Source: Asaia bogorensis NBRC 16594 (GTDB taxonomy: Bacteria > Pseudomonadota > Alphaproteobacteria > Acetobacterales > Acetobacteraceae). From it: 64,000 nt of DNA. Within the stretch, counting starts at the first letter, position 1; each line of letters starts with the position of its first letter. Location: the NCBI RefSeq assembly GCF_001547995.1, contig NZ_AP014690.1, positions 959,501 to 1,023,500 on the forward strand, written 5' to 3'. The notes under the pieces are model-generated. The model ran no database searches. It saw nothing but the letters and a program-made list of their open reading frames with translations, and was not told where the DNA came from. Positions 36,422 through 46,173 of the stretch are shown here, one piece after another. The translations under genes were made by a program, and so were the position numbers.

Positions 36422-38839
36422 TCAGTTCGGCAGAGCGTAGGCGATGACGTAATCGCCCATCTTCGTGCCGAAAGAGCCGTGACCACCGGCATAGGTCACG
36501 ATGTACTGCTTGCCATTGGCAGAGTAGCTCATCGGGGTGGACTGGCCACCGGCGGGCAGACGGTCCTGCCACAGGGTTTCACCCGTCGTGACGTTGTATG
36601 CGCGGATGTAGAAATCCAGCGTGGACGTCAGGAAGGCGACGTTGCCGGCCGTGGTGAGCGGGCCACCGAGGCTGGGCACGCCAACCTTGAGCGGCGGAAG
36701 CTGGATGGGCAGGGCGCTATTGTACAGGCTGTCACGCAGCGTGCCATTGCGATGCTGCCAGACCACCTTGTTGGTGCGCAGATCGATACCAGCCATGTAG
36801 CCCCACGGCGGACGCTTGCACGGGATCGGCAGACCGATGCGTGTGGTGATCGGGTTCAGGAACGGGCTCAGCATGATGGCATAGGGTGCGCCATAGTTGT
36901 GCTGCAGGCCGGTCTCGCCGCCCGAACCCTTGGCGTCCTTTTCGGGCCAGAGCGGGTTACCCGGACCACGGGGAACCAGACGCGACACGAAAGGCAGGGC
37001 GATCGGGTTGGAGATGGCGATCTGACGCTGCGGATCGACAGCAAGACCACCCCACTCGAAGATACCCAGATTGCCCGGGAAGATCAGCGAGCCACGCTCG
37101 GACGGTGCCGTGAACGTGCCCTTGTAGTCGAGCTGATGGAATGCCACGCGGCAGATCAGCTGATCGAACACGGTGCCACCCCACATGTCCTTGCCCGTCA
37201 GCAGGGCCTTGGGGCGCAGCGTCAGATCAGAGAAGGGCTGTGTGGGAGCAACGTGATCGCTCTTAACCACTTCCTGCGGCACGGGAAGCTCGGGTGCAGG
37301 CACGATCAGCTTGCCGTCGCGACGGTCGAGAACGAAGATGTTGCCCGTCTTGGCCGGCGCGTAGATGGCCGGAATAACGGTGCCGTCCTTCTGGGTGATA
37401 TCCACAAGGCTCATCTGGGCCGGAAGATCCATGTCCCACAGATCGTGGTGCACGGTCTGGTAGCTCCAGGCCAGCTTGCCGGTATCGGCGTGCAGGGCGA
37501 GCACGGACGACGCATAGCGTTCGGCATCGGGGGTGCGGTTGCCGCCCCACTGGTCAGGGGTCTGAACGCCGGTCGGGATATAGACCAGGCCCAGATTGGC
37601 GTCATAGGACGCGGTGATCCACGAGTTGGGCGAGTTGGCGACGTATTTGTGGTCACCGCTTGGCATTTCGTTCGGGTCGGGGTTCGAGGGGTCGAACACC
37701 CAGACGAGCTTGCCTGTGAACAGGTCGAAAGCACGCGTAACGCCCGAGGGCTCCTTGGTGGAGTTGTTGTCGGTCACGGCCCCGGAAACGATCACGACCT
37801 TGTCTGTTACGACAGGCGGTGAGGTCGGCTCGTAGCCGCCAACATGGTCATACGGCATGTAAGGCGTACGCAGGTCGATCTCGCCATTATTGCCGAAGCT
37901 CGGGCAGGCCTTGCCGGTCTGGGCATCGACAGCGAACATGCGACCATCATTGACGGGCAGGAACAGGCGCTCATGGCACTCATCAGGGGCCGGCGTGCCA
38001 TCTGACGTGACGGCGCTGGCATCGGATTTGTGGTAGGTCACGCCACGGCAGGTCAGATGCTGGAAGCCTGGATTGACATAGAGATGGGGGTCGAACACCC
38101 ACTTCGTCTTGCCGGTTGCGCCATCGACGGCCCACAGCTTCTGGTGCAGCGAGCAGAAATACAGCGTGCCATTGACGGCAAGCGGTGTCGCTTCGTTGGT
38201 GGCTTCACCGGGGTCGTTCGGGCCCTTGAAGTCGCCCGTACGCATGGTCCAGGCAACCTTGAGCTTGCTGACATTGTCGGCATTGATCTGGGTGAGCGGG
38301 GAGAAGCGATCGCCATACTGGGTACGGCCATAGGCCTGCCAGTCGCCATCGGGCACCTGGGCGGCATCGCTGCCAGCGGCGGCGATCTTTTCGGTGGGCA
38401 GATTGCCCGCCTTGTCACCCGGATCCTGCACGAAGGCCACGACCACGACAATCAGCGCAAGGACGACGCTGCCGAGCAGGGGTAGGGTGGCGAGGCGGCT
38501 CGTGGTGATCTGGCGGCTGACGAACGGCAGGAGCAGCCAGATGCCGAGAATGGTGATGACGTCGCCGCGCGGCACGAGCGACCAGAAATCGATGCCGATT
38601 TCGCTGATCGCCCAGATGAGCGAGCCGAGAATGATCAGGGTATAGAGCCAGAAGGCGGCCGCGCGGCCCCTCCAGACGAGATAGGCGGTCGCCAGAAGGG
38701 CAATACCGCAGACTGCGTAATAAGGGGTGTCGCCATAGCTCAGGAGCCAGACACCGCCGAGTGTCAGATAAATGCCACAAAGGGCAAATATCACGGCGGT
38801 GAGGGCTGCCCAGAACCGCGGCCGGGAAACCGTGTTCAT
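36422..38839 (-). CDS. gcd: PQQ-dependent membrane-bound glucose dehydrogenase
   Basis: 805 residues. The first 150 residues form five transmembrane helices (the ubiquinone-reacting anchor), followed by the GDWQAYGRTQYGDRFSPLTQIN segment that opens the quinoprotein beta-propeller. Blades include VAWTMRTGDF, TSPPVVTDKVV, HHDLWDMDLPAQ and the C-terminal WQDRLPAGGQSTPMSYSANGKQYIVTYAGGHG. It oxidises glucose to glucono-delta-lactone on the periplasmic side and reduces ubiquinone, feeding oxidases such as CydAB; this is a hallmark of acetic acid bacteria. No PQQ biosynthesis gene is in the window. A FixK/FNR-like palindrome lies 72 nt upstream of the start. Confidence 0.95.
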   Translation of the reverse strand: MNTVSRPRFWAALTAVIFALCGIYLTLGGVWLLSYGDTPYYAVCGIALLATAYLVWRGRAAAFWLYTLIILGSLIWAISEIGIDFWSLVPRGDVITILGIWLLLPFVSRQITTSRLATLPLLGSVVLALIVVVVAFVQDPGDKAGNLPTEKIAAAGSDAAQVPDGDWQAYGRTQYGDRFSPLTQINADNVSKLKVAWTMRTGDFKGPNDPGEATNEATPLAVNGTLYFCSLHQKLWAVDGATGKTKWVFDPHLYVNPGFQHLTCRGVTYHKSDASAVTSDGTPAPDECHERLFLPVNDGRMFAVDAQTGKACPSFGNNGEIDLRTPYMPYDHVGGYEPTSPPVVTDKVVIVSGAVTDNNSTKEPSGVTRAFDLFTGKLVWVFDPSNPDPNEMPSGDHKYVANSPNSWITASYDANLGLVYIPTGVQTPDQWGGNRTPDAERYASSVLALHADTGKLAWSYQTVHHDLWDMDLPAQMSLVDITQKDGTVIPAIYAPAKTGNIFVLDRRDGKLIVPAPELPVPQEVVKSDHVAPTQPFSDLTLRPKALLTGKDMWGGTVFDQLICRVAFHQLDYKGTFTAPSERGSLIFPGNLGIFEWGGLAVDPQRQIAISNPIALPFVSRLVPRGPGNPLWPEKDAKGSGGETGLQHNYGAPYAIMLSPFLNPITTRIGLPIPCKRPPWGYMAGIDLRTNKVVWQHRNGTLRDSLYNSALPIQLPPLKVGVPSLGGPLTTAGNVAFLTSTLDFYIRAYNVTTGETLWQDRLPAGGQSTPMSYSANGKQYIVTYAGGHGSFGTKMGDYVIAYALPN

Positions 38840-38910
38840 GCGTCGTCCTATGTGTGGTTTCGTGTTCGGAAACGTTGCGAAAAGAGACCGCGTCGTAAAA
38901 GGCCCAAATG

Positions 38911-38924
38911 TTGATCTACGTCAA
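38911..38924. promoter_or_regulatory. FixK/FNR-type palindrome between gcd and rpmI
   Basis: TTGATCTACGTCAA matches the FNR/FixK class pattern TTGAY-N4-RTCAA exactly. It is centred about 78 nt upstream of the gcd start codon and about 209 nt upstream of rpmI, so gcd is the more likely target. Confidence 0.55.
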
Positions 38925-39070
38925 GAACGTCCCATATTGTGGTTAAGGTTCTGTCTAACCCAAAGTAAATGTTTTAGCGCGTTAAAATGGGTTGTGCAGG
39001 GCAGAGATATCCTTTAGGTGCCCCCTTTCGAACGCGCGTCCAGGCGATGGTAGGGCATGCCTGGCCGCTT

Positions 39071-39103
39071 GGTAACGCCCGCAAGCAATTGCGGGAGGTT
39101 GCC
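39071..39103 (+). promoter_or_regulatory. Leader hairpin upstream of rpmI-rplT
   Basis: GGTAAC-G-CCCGCA pairs with TGCGGG-AG-GTTGCC: twelve pairs including one G-U, with a small internal mismatch and a 6-nt loop. It ends 24 nt before the rpmI ATG. No T tract follows. In many bacteria L20 represses its own operon through a leader structure; this stem is a candidate for that role. Confidence 0.4.
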
Positions 39104-39126
39104 TGATATGTCGAGAGGAGAATGAA

Positions 39127-39330
39127 ATGCCCAAGATGAAGACCAAGTCGTCGGTCAAGAAGCGGTTCAAGATCACCGCGACCGGCAAGGTGATGTGCGG
39201 TCCCGGCAACAAGCGCCACGGCCTCATCAACCGTCCGCAGAAAATGAAGCGCACCAATCGCGGCCCGCAGACCATGACAGACATGGATGCGAAGACCGTG
39301 AAGCAGTGGGCCCCCTACGGACTGGCTTGA
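39127..39330 (+). CDS. rpmI: 50S ribosomal protein L35
   Basis: 67 residues. The opening [21 protein letters not shown] and the [15 protein letters not shown] core are the standard L35 sequence. AGAGGAG lies 8 nt before the ATG. It precedes rplT by 11 nt, as in most bacteria, though infC, usually upstream, is not next to it here. Confidence 0.97.
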
Positions 39331-39341
39331 GGAGCAGATAA

Positions 39342-39728
39342 ATGGCACGTGTTAAGCGCGGCGTAACGACGCACGCCCGTCACAAGAAGGTTCTGGATCT
39401 CGCCAAGGGTTACCGCGGCCGGTCTTCTACCAATTATCGTATCGCTCTCGAGCGCGTCGAGAAGGCTCTTCGTTATGCCTATCGCGACCGTCGCAACAAG
39501 AAGCGCGATTTCCGCGCTCTGTGGATCCAGCGTATTAACGCTGCTGTTCGCGAGCAGGGCCTGACCTACAGCAAGTTCATCAACGGACTGGCAAAGGCTG
39601 GCATCGAAATCGACCGTAAGGTTCTGGCCGCCATCGCATTTGATGACGCCGCAACCTTCGCCGAGATCGTGAAGTTGGCGCAGATGGCTCTTGAGCAGTC
39701 CGCTCAGGAACAGACGGCGCAGGCCTGA
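39342..39728 (+). CDS. rplT: 50S ribosomal protein L20
   Basis: 128 residues. [26 protein letters not shown] and [21 protein letters not shown] are typical of L20, an early assembly protein of the large subunit and translational repressor of its own operon in E. coli and Bacillus. A short Gln/Ala-rich tail ([11 protein letters not shown]) extends the C-terminus by about eight residues. A strong terminator follows at 39781. Confidence 0.97.
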   Translation: MARVKRGVTTHARHKKVLDLAKGYRGRSSTNYRIALERVEKALRYAYRDRRNKKRDFRALWIQRINAAVREQGLTYSKFINGLAKAGIEIDRKVLAAIAFDDAATFAEIVKLAQMALEQSAQEQTAQA

Positions 39729-39780
39729 TCAAAGGCTCTAGCCTCCGGATTTCGGCTTCGGCAGATTTCCGGATTTGATA

Positions 39781-39823
39781 GAAAACGGGTCGTCCTGTAT
39801 CAGGACGGCCCGTTTTCTTTTTT
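39781..39823 (+). terminator. Strong intrinsic terminator after rplT
   Basis: A 17-bp stem with a single G-U pair (39781-39797 with 39801-39817), 3-nt loop, followed by TTTTTT at 39818-39823. It separates rpmI-rplT from pheST, whose start lies 32 nt further on. Confidence 0.92.
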
Positions 39824-39854
39824 GACGATACCAGTTGACCGATGGGACAGGCGA

Positions 39855-40928
39855 ATGATGGGCGATGATCTCGAAGCGCTGAAAAGCGAAACTCTCGAAT
39901 CCCTGGCGCAGGCGCAGGATCACGCCAGCTGGGACGCCATTCGCGTTGGGGTGCTCGGCAAATCGGGGCGCCTTACTGTCCTGCTCAAGGAACTGGGCAA
40001 GATGACGCCCGAGATGCGCAAGGAGCGCGGTCAGGCGCTGAACCGCCTGCGCGATGCGCTCAATACGGCTGTTGAAGAGCGCGGCCAGGCCATTGCCGAG
40101 GCGGCGCTGGAAGCCCGGCTGAAATCCGAGCAGGTCGATGTGTCGATGCCTGCTGTCTCGACTCCGCTCGGGCTGCTCCATCCGATCAACCGCACGATCG
40201 AGGAAATGACGGCGATTTTCGGTGCCATGGGGTTTTCGGTCGCCGAAGGGCCGGACATCGAATCGCAATGGCATAATTTCTCGGCGCTCAATACGCCCGA
40301 CCATCATCCTGCGCGGACCGAGCACGACACATTCTACCTGCCTGCATCCCACGAGGAGTCGCCGCCGCGTGTGCTGCGTACCCAGACATCGGGCGTGCAG
40401 ATCCGCACCATGCTGACCGAGCCTCCGCCGATCCGCGTGATCGCGCCGGGGCGCACCTACCGCGCCGATCATGACGCCACCCACTCACCGATGTTTCATC
40501 AATGTGAAGGACTTGTCATCGATCAGGGCATCACGCTCGGTCATCTCAAGGGCTGTCTGATCGAGTTCTTGCGCATCTTCTTCGACAAGCCGAACCTTCC
40601 TGTCCGTTTCCGTGCCTCCTATTTTCCGTTCACCGAGCCCTCGATGGAGGTTGATATCGGCTGGTCCCGCCAGACGGGTGAGATTGGCGGTGGCACCGAC
40701 TGGCTCGAGGTTCTGGGCTCGGGCATGGTTCATCCGCGCGTACTGGCCAATTGCGGCCTCGATCCTGCCATATGGCAGGGCTTTGCCTTCGGTATGGGCA
40801 TCGAGCGTCTGACCATGCTCAAGAACGGTATTCCCGATCTGCGCTCCTTCTATGAGAGCGATCTGAGATGGCTGCGTCATTACGGCTTCTCTGCCCTGTC
40901 CTCCGTCAGCCTCGCAGAAGGAGTCTGA
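39855..40928 (+). CDS. pheS: Phenylalanyl-tRNA synthetase alpha subunit
   Basis: 357 residues from the double ATG at 39855/39858, with GGGACAGG upstream; an in-frame TTG at 39822 falls in the terminator T tract and is rejected. N-terminal coiled coil (1-95), then the class II catalytic core: motif 2 RTYRADHDATHSPMFHQCEGL and motif 3 FGMGIERLTMLKNGIPDLR. With PheT it forms the heterotetramer charging tRNA-Phe. Its stop is 4 nt before pheT. Confidence 0.96.
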   Translation: MMGDDLEALKSETLESLAQAQDHASWDAIRVGVLGKSGRLTVLLKELGKMTPEMRKERGQALNRLRDALNTAVEERGQAIAEAALEARLKSEQVDVSMPAVSTPLGLLHPINRTIEEMTAIFGAMGFSVAEGPDIESQWHNFSALNTPDHHPARTEHDTFYLPASHEESPPRVLRTQTSGVQIRTMLTEPPPIRVIAPGRTYRADHDATHSPMFHQCEGLVIDQGITLGHLKGCLIEFLRIFFDKPNLPVRFRASYFPFTEPSMEVDIGWSRQTGEIGGGTDWLEVLGSGMVHPRVLANCGLDPAIWQGFAFGMGIERLTMLKNGIPDLRSFYESDLRWLRHYGFSALSSVSLAEGV

Positions 40929-40932
40929 GACC

Positions 40933-43395
40933 ATGAAATTCACTCTGTCCTGGCTGCGCGAGCATCTCGATTTCACGGTCTCGCTGGATGAGATCGTCAG
41001 CAAGCTCAACGCCATAGGCCTCGAGGTCGAGAGCGTCGAAAATCCCGCCGACTCGCTGCGTGGCTTCCGTGTCGCCAAAATTCTCGAGGCTCATCGTCAT
41101 CCCGATGCTGACCGGTTGCAGGTCTGTGTGGTGGCCGCTGGCGGGGATTACGAGAAGGTGCAGGTCGTCTGCGGTGCGCCCAATGCCCGTGCCGGACTGC
41201 ATGTGATCTTTGCCCCGCCGGGGACCTATATCCCGGGCAGCGACATCACCATCAAGGCAGGCAAGATTCGCGGGCAGGAAAGCGGGGGTATGCTGTGTTC
41301 CCTTCGCGAGCTGGGTCTCGGGGCGGAAAGTGACGGCATTGCCGAGCTGCCTGAGACGGTGGTGCTGGGTCAGCCCTTTGCAGACTATGCGAAGCTCGAT
41401 GACCCGGTGATCGATATCTCGATCACGCCCAATCGTGGCGATGCCCTCAGCGTGCGTGGCATTGCCCGGGATCTGGCTGCTGCCGGACTGGGCCATCTCA
41501 AGCCGTGGCTGGTTGAAACGGTCGAGGGGCAGTTTGCCTCACCGATCAACTGGGACATCCAGTACGATACGGCATGCCCCTATATCGCCGGGCGACTGGT
41601 GCGTGGCGTGAAGAACCGCCCAAGCCCCGACTGGCTGCGTCAGCGCCTCGAATCGATCGGGCTCAAGCCGATCAGCGCGCTGGTCGACATCACCAACTAT
41701 CTCACCTTCGATCTGGGGCGTCCGCTCCATGTGTTCGATGCGGGCAAGATCAGCGGCAACACCCTGTCTCTCACCCGTGCGGCACGTGAGACGTTCCGCG
41801 CACTGGATGGGCGCGACCTCGTTCTCGGCACGGATGACCTTGTGATTGTCGATAGCGCTGGTGTGCAGTCCCTGGCGGGCCTGATCGGCGGCGAGGCGAC
41901 GGGCGTTTCTGACGAAACGACGGATGTGTTCATTGAGGCCGCTCTGTTCGACGCGGTCCGTATCGCCCTGACGGGACGCAGGCTCGGCATCCATACCGAT
42001 GCCCGCCAGCGTTTCGAGCGCGGAATCGATCCGGCACTCGTTCTGCCCGGCCTGGAAGCTGCCACACAGCTCATTCTGTCGCTCTGCGGCGGTGAGGCCA
42101 GTGAAATCACCAGCGCTGGCGCAGTTCCCGCCTGGCAGCGTGAGGCATGGCTGCGTTTCGATCGTCTCGAAACGCTGGGTGGCGTCGAAATCCCTTCGGG
42201 GGAAGCCACACGCATCCTTGAGCATCTCGGCTTTGCCGTACATGAGCAGGACGAGACACGCGCCTGTTTCGCGGTGCCATCATGGCGCAATGACGTGGCG
42301 ACAGGTGTCACGCTCGATCAGGCACCGCATCTCGACCCTGCCCAGGCCCAGAACGCTGCGGCGTCGGTTCATGCCATCGAGGCAGAAAACGACCTGATCG
42401 AGGAAGTGCTGCGTATCTACGGGCTGGACTCGGTTCCCCCGCTGCCATTGCCGCTCAAGACAGCGATTGCCGCTCCCGCCCTGACGCCGGCACAGGTCCG
42501 TCTGGGCGATCTGCGTCGACTCTGCGCGTTGCGTGGGCTGGTGGAAACCGTTGGCTTCTCCTTCGTCTCGCATGAGGACGCTCTGCTGTTCGGCGGAGCG
42601 CCTGAGGGGCTGCGTCTGCTCAACCCGATCGCTTCCGACCTCAACCAGATGCGCCCTACGCCGCTGATCAATCTGGCCCGTGCGTGGCAGCGCAATGCGG
42701 CGCGTGGACTGAGCGATGCGGCCCTGTTCGAACTGGGCCCCTGCTTCCATGCAGATGGGCAGAAGCTCGTGCTGGCCGGGCTGCGTGGTGGTGAGACGCC
42801 AAGGCGCCCCGGTACGCGGGCACAACCCATGACGTTGTGGGACGCCAAGGCGGATCTCATGGCGGCGCTCGAGGCTCTCAAGCTTCCTGCCGAGGCGCTG
42901 AGCGTGACAGCCGATGCGCCCGGTCATTATCATCCCGGCCGCTCGGGTGTTGTGCGTCAGGGTCCAAAGACGGTTCTGGGCTGCTTTGGCGAGCTGCATC
43001 CCCGCGTGACACGCGCCATGGGTATCGACTCGACTCTTGTCGTATTCGAAATTTTCCTCGATGCCGTGCCGCTGCCCAAGGTCAAGCGTCGCCAGCCGCC
43101 TGCGCTCTCGGCTTTCCAGCCTGTCAGTCGCGATTTTGCCTTCATCGTGGCACCGGGTGTGGAAGCTCAGGCTGTTCTCAAGGCCGCCCGTGGTGCCGAA
43201 CGGGCGCTGATCAGCGATGTGCGCCTGTTCGATGTTTATGAGGGCGGGTCGCTCGAGGCAGGTCATCGGTCATTGGGCATCGAGGTCACGCTTCAGCCCG
43301 TCAAGGCGAGCCTGACCGATGAGGAAATCGAGGCTGTTTCCGAAAAGATCATTGCGGCCGTTGCCAAGGCAACCGGCGCAACGCTGAGACGCTGA
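40933..43395 (+). CDS. pheT: Phenylalanyl-tRNA synthetase beta subunit
   Basis: 820 residues. Domains in order: N-terminal segment KFTLSWLREHLDF, EMAP/tRNA-binding domain with HPDADRLQVC near residue 56, the B3/B4 editing domain (IDITNY-like VDITNYLTFDLGRPLHVFDAGKI near 250), B5, the catalytic-like core, and the C-terminal FDX-ACB anticodon-binding domain (PVSRDFAFIV). Within B5/core there is an additional insertion near residues 455-480 (HLDPAQAQNAAASVHAIEAEN), longer than in E. coli. Four nt after pheS. Confidence 0.95.
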   Translation: MKFTLSWLREHLDFTVSLDEIVSKLNAIGLEVESVENPADSLRGFRVAKILEAHRHPDADRLQVCVVAAGGDYEKVQVVCGAPNARAGLHVIFAPPGTYIPGSDITIKAGKIRGQESGGMLCSLRELGLGAESDGIAELPETVVLGQPFADYAKLDDPVIDISITPNRGDALSVRGIARDLAAAGLGHLKPWLVETVEGQFASPINWDIQYDTACPYIAGRLVRGVKNRPSPDWLRQRLESIGLKPISALVDITNYLTFDLGRPLHVFDAGKISGNTLSLTRAARETFRALDGRDLVLGTDDLVIVDSAGVQSLAGLIGGEATGVSDETTDVFIEAALFDAVRIALTGRRLGIHTDARQRFERGIDPALVLPGLEAATQLILSLCGGEASEITSAGAVPAWQREAWLRFDRLETLGGVEIPSGEATRILEHLGFAVHEQDETRACFAVPSWRNDVATGVTLDQAPHLDPAQAQNAAASVHAIEAENDLIEEVLRIYGLDSVPPLPLPLKTAIAAPALTPAQVRLGDLRRLCALRGLVETVGFSFVSHEDALLFGGAPEGLRLLNPIASDLNQMRPTPLINLARAWQRNAARGLSDAALFELGPCFHADGQKLVLAGLRGGETPRRPGTRAQPMTLWDAKADLMAALEALKLPAEALSVTADAPGHYHPGRSGVVRQGPKTVLGCFGELHPRVTRAMGIDSTLVVFEIFLDAVPLPKVKRRQPPALSAFQPVSRDFAFIVAPGVEAQAVLKAARGAERALISDVRLFDVYEGGSLEAGHRSLGIEVTLQPVKASLTDEEIEAVSEKIIAAVAKATGATLRR

Positions 43396-43401
43396 GGCCG
43401 C

Positions 43402-44634
43402 ATGCCCAATTCTGCCATCACCCCTCGCGTCATCTGGCTTCTGGCAGGTGAGGCCAGTGGTGATGTGCTGGGCGCCCACCTCATGCAGGCACTTCACGCG
43501 CGCGACCCGCATCTGATTTTCGTTGGAATCGGTGGTCCGCGCATGGAGGCTTTGGGCCTCGCCAGCCTGTTCCCCATGCGGGATCTGGCAGTGATGGGGC
43601 TGGTGGAGGTGCTGCCGCGCATACGACAGCTCTCCCAACGCCTGAACGAGGCGGTCAATGATGTGGTGCTGCGTCAGCCCGATCTGATTGTCACGATCGA
43701 CTCACCGGGTTTCGCGTTGCGCTTTCTCAAGCGCCTGCGACACGTGACCGTACCGAAAATCCATTATGTGGGCCCGCAGGTCTGGGCGTGGCACGAGAAG
43801 CGCGTCCACAGTTTCCCCGAACTCTGGGACCGGCTGCTTTGCCTCCTGCCGTTCGAGGTGGAGTGGTTCGGTGAGCGCGGCGTAGCGGTCGATTTCGTCG
43901 GTCATCCGGTGCTTCAGTCAGGGGCCGATCAGGGGGATGCGAAGCGCTTTCGGCTGCGTCATGGCATTGCCGATGAGGCACCCGTGCTGATCCTGATGCC
44001 TGGCAGCCGTCGCTCCGAGGTGCCGCGCCTTTTGCCGGTTTACGGTAAGATGCTCGCCCTGCTGAAACAGCGTCTGCCGGGTATCGTGCCGGTCCTGCCG
44101 CTTTCGCCGCTTGTCGCCCAGACGGTACGCGCTGCCGTGGCGCGCTGGCCGGTCAAGCCGATCATCGTGACCGAACTGCATGACAAGCATGATGCTTTCG
44201 CCGCAGCAGGCGCAGCCCTGACCAAATCGGGCACGTCGACGCTCGAACTGGCTCTGGCGCATGTACCGATGGCTGTGGCTTATCGCGTCAATCCGGTCAC
44301 GGCGTTCATGGCGCGTCGCCTGATCAAGGTGAAATATGTGGCGATGGTCAATCTGCTGGCAGGGCGGGAGGTCGTGCCCGAGCTTCTGCAGGAGCGTTGT
44401 ACGCCAGAGGATCTGGCGGATGCGTCCTATGCCCTGTTGACCGACCCGGCGCTGGGGGCGGCGCAACGCGAAGCCTTCGATGCGGTCATGGCGCAGCTGC
44501 GCCCTCCGGCATCACCGAGCCATAACGGTACCCCGTCAGACGCGGCGGCAGAAGCGGTTCTGCGTATCCTGAACGAACGACGCCCGGTGACAGCGCTAGG
44601 GACGGTCACGACAACTGAGCCCGACGCGCCCTGA
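43402..44634 (+). CDS. lpxB: Lipid-A-disaccharide synthase
   Basis: 410 residues. GEASGDVLGAHLM at the N-terminus, GIGGPRMEALGL, the IDSPGFALRFLKRLR segment, YVGPQVWAWHEKRV and LTKSGTSTLELAL are diagnostic of family GT19. It joins UDP-2,3-diacylglucosamine and lipid X to make the lipid A disaccharide at the inner membrane. Six nt after pheT on the same strand, so probably co-transcribed. The C-terminal 30 residues are a variable tail. Confidence 0.95.
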   Translation: MPNSAITPRVIWLLAGEASGDVLGAHLMQALHARDPHLIFVGIGGPRMEALGLASLFPMRDLAVMGLVEVLPRIRQLSQRLNEAVNDVVLRQPDLIVTIDSPGFALRFLKRLRHVTVPKIHYVGPQVWAWHEKRVHSFPELWDRLLCLLPFEVEWFGERGVAVDFVGHPVLQSGADQGDAKRFRLRHGIADEAPVLILMPGSRRSEVPRLLPVYGKMLALLKQRLPGIVPVLPLSPLVAQTVRAAVARWPVKPIIVTELHDKHDAFAAAGAALTKSGTSTLELALAHVPMAVAYRVNPVTAFMARRLIKVKYVAMVNLLAGREVVPELLQERCTPEDLADASYALLTDPALGAAQREAFDAVMAQLRPPASPSHNGTPSDAAAEAVLRILNERRPVTALGTVTTTEPDAP

Positions 44635-44799
44635 GACGCCTCAGGCGGCGCTTTCTGTGGGCGCAGCAGCCTCAGCGTGCCGCGGTGGGGGATCTGGTTC
44701 TGTGAGGGAAAGGCCCCGTTCGCGTCACGGATAAGCCCCTCGGCAAGCGCCAGCCCTTTTCACCAGACGGGGATAAAGGGGCAGTAATAGAGGCAAGGC

Positions 44800-45222
44800 T
44801 CAGTGCGCGCTGCCATAAAGCTGCTCGGGCGTGACTTCCGGCGCTGTCGTATCCCGCAGCCCCTCAGGAACGACTTCATGATAGAAGCAGCTGCGACGGC
44901 CAGTATGGCAAGCCACGCCTGTCTGGTTCACGAGCAGCAGCACCGCATCGCGATCGCAATCCAGCCGGGCCGAAACAAGGGTCTGGCGCTGACCAGAGCT
45001 CTCGCCCTTGCGCCAAAGCCTGTCGCGGCTGCGTGAATAGTAGCAGACCTGACCGGTTGCGAGCGTCTCGGCCAGTGCCTCGCGGTTCATCCAGGCCAGC
45101 ATCAGAACATCATGTGGCGCCTCTGCCGCCTGGGCGAGGGCCGTAATCAGCCCGTCCTCATTGAAACGCACCGTATCGAGCAGGGTGTCGATCGTCTGCT
45201 GATCGGGGGGGAGGTAGCTCAT
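44800..45222 (-). CDS. hisI: Phosphoribosyl-AMP cyclohydrolase
   Basis: 140 residues, single-domain HisI type, not fused to HisE. The metal/active-site signatures are [15 protein letters not shown] and the Cys/His cluster [16 protein letters not shown]. It opens the purine ring of phosphoribosyl-AMP in histidine biosynthesis. The ATG overlaps the ygfZ stop by 4 nt; no other his gene is in the window. Confidence 0.95.
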   Translation of the reverse strand: MSYLPPDQQTIDTLLDTVRFNEDGLITALAQAAEAPHDVLMLAWMNREALAETLATGQVCYYSRSRDRLWRKGESSGQRQTLVSARLDCDRDAVLLLVNQTGVACHTGRRSCFYHEVVPEGLRDTTAPEVTPEQLYGSAH

Positions 45223-46016
45223 GATGCTTCGTCCTGAAACCAGTCGGGAATGATGGGTGTGAGGGTTACTCCCTCATGATGCACGGGCGTTGTCCAGACC
45301 TCGCGACGCAAAAAGGCAAGGCCATGCTGCCCGAGACTGCTGCGCATCTGTCCGATCTCGCGCCCTTCAGCCATCAGAATGGTACCGCAGGGGGGGAGGG
45401 GACCATCACCCTGCACGGGCACCAGACGCTTTTTCACCAGCCCACGGTAATGGGTACGGGCGGTGAGTTCCTGCCCCATATAGCACCCCTTGGTGAAAGA
45501 GATGCCGTGCAGCCAGTCGAAATTCGCCTCGATCAGCAAGGTCTTCTCGCTCTCGCAATCCTGCGCATCGGGCAGGCCCAGCGAGAGGCGGTGGGCATGA
45601 TAGGCGGTGAGATCGGCCTGATCGGCAGTGTCAGATCCCTCAGTGACACGGCGCCATCCCGCATCGGGATGCCTTGGGTCACGACGTGCGCCCTCGTGGG
45701 GGGTGTCATCCCATAGGGCTTCCACGGAAAGAGCGGTCCGTTCTAGCGCCACGTCAGCGCGCAGGCGGAACCGCATCAACCGGCTGATCAGAAAATCAGC
45801 GTGATCGGCAGGTACGTCGAGCAGAAGGCGCTCGCTCTCATGCCATAAAAAGAAATCCGAAAGGTAGCGGCCCTGGGGTGTGAGATAGCCTGCCCATATC
45901 AGGGCCTCGTCTGAGGCGGCATTGACGTCGTTCGACACCAGTCCCTGAAGAAAACTCACCCTGTCCCGGCCACTGAGGGAGAGAATAACGCGATCCGTGA
46001 GCCATGCTCTTGCCAT
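45219..46016 (-). CDS. ygfZ: YgfZ/GcvT-like folate-binding Fe-S cluster repair protein
   Basis: 265 residues from ATG 46016, chosen because GGAG lies at proper distance (7 nt); the ATG at 46022 sits too close to it, and the frame upstream to 46127 lacks family sequence. The YgfZ signature K-G-C-Y-x-G-Q-E is at residues 176-183 (KGCYMGQE) and the N-terminal [16 protein letters not shown] and [12 protein letters not shown] segments are typical. The family helps maintain Fe-S enzymes such as MiaB in a tetrahydrofolate-dependent way. It is upstream of and coupled to hisI. Confidence 0.9.
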   Translation of the reverse strand: MARAWLTDRVILSLSGRDRVSFLQGLVSNDVNAASDEALIWAGYLTPQGRYLSDFFLWHESERLLLDVPADHADFLISRLMRFRLRADVALERTALSVEALWDDTPHEGARRDPRHPDAGWRRVTEGSDTADQADLTAYHAHRLSLGLPDAQDCESEKTLLIEANFDWLHGISFTKGCYMGQELTARTHYRGLVKKRLVPVQGDGPLPPCGTILMAEGREIGQMRSSLGQHGLAFLRREVWTTPVHHEGVTLTPIIPDWFQDEAS

Positions 46017-46173
46017 TTTCATTCTCCAATCCGGACAGTATTGAATGGAGATGCGGGTTGCAGCCTGCTGAAACAAGAGAGAAAATGTGAAAGCGACGCA
46101 TGCGTTATTCGTGCGTTGCCTTATCAACGCAAGTCATTCCCCTCAGGAGGGGATATCCTGGGAGGCGTGACTT

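Noticed and set aside
39822-39854. TTG at 39822 as the start of pheS.
   Set aside because: It falls in the T tract of the rplT terminator; the ATG pair at 39855 has a ribosome-binding site and gives a normal N-terminus.
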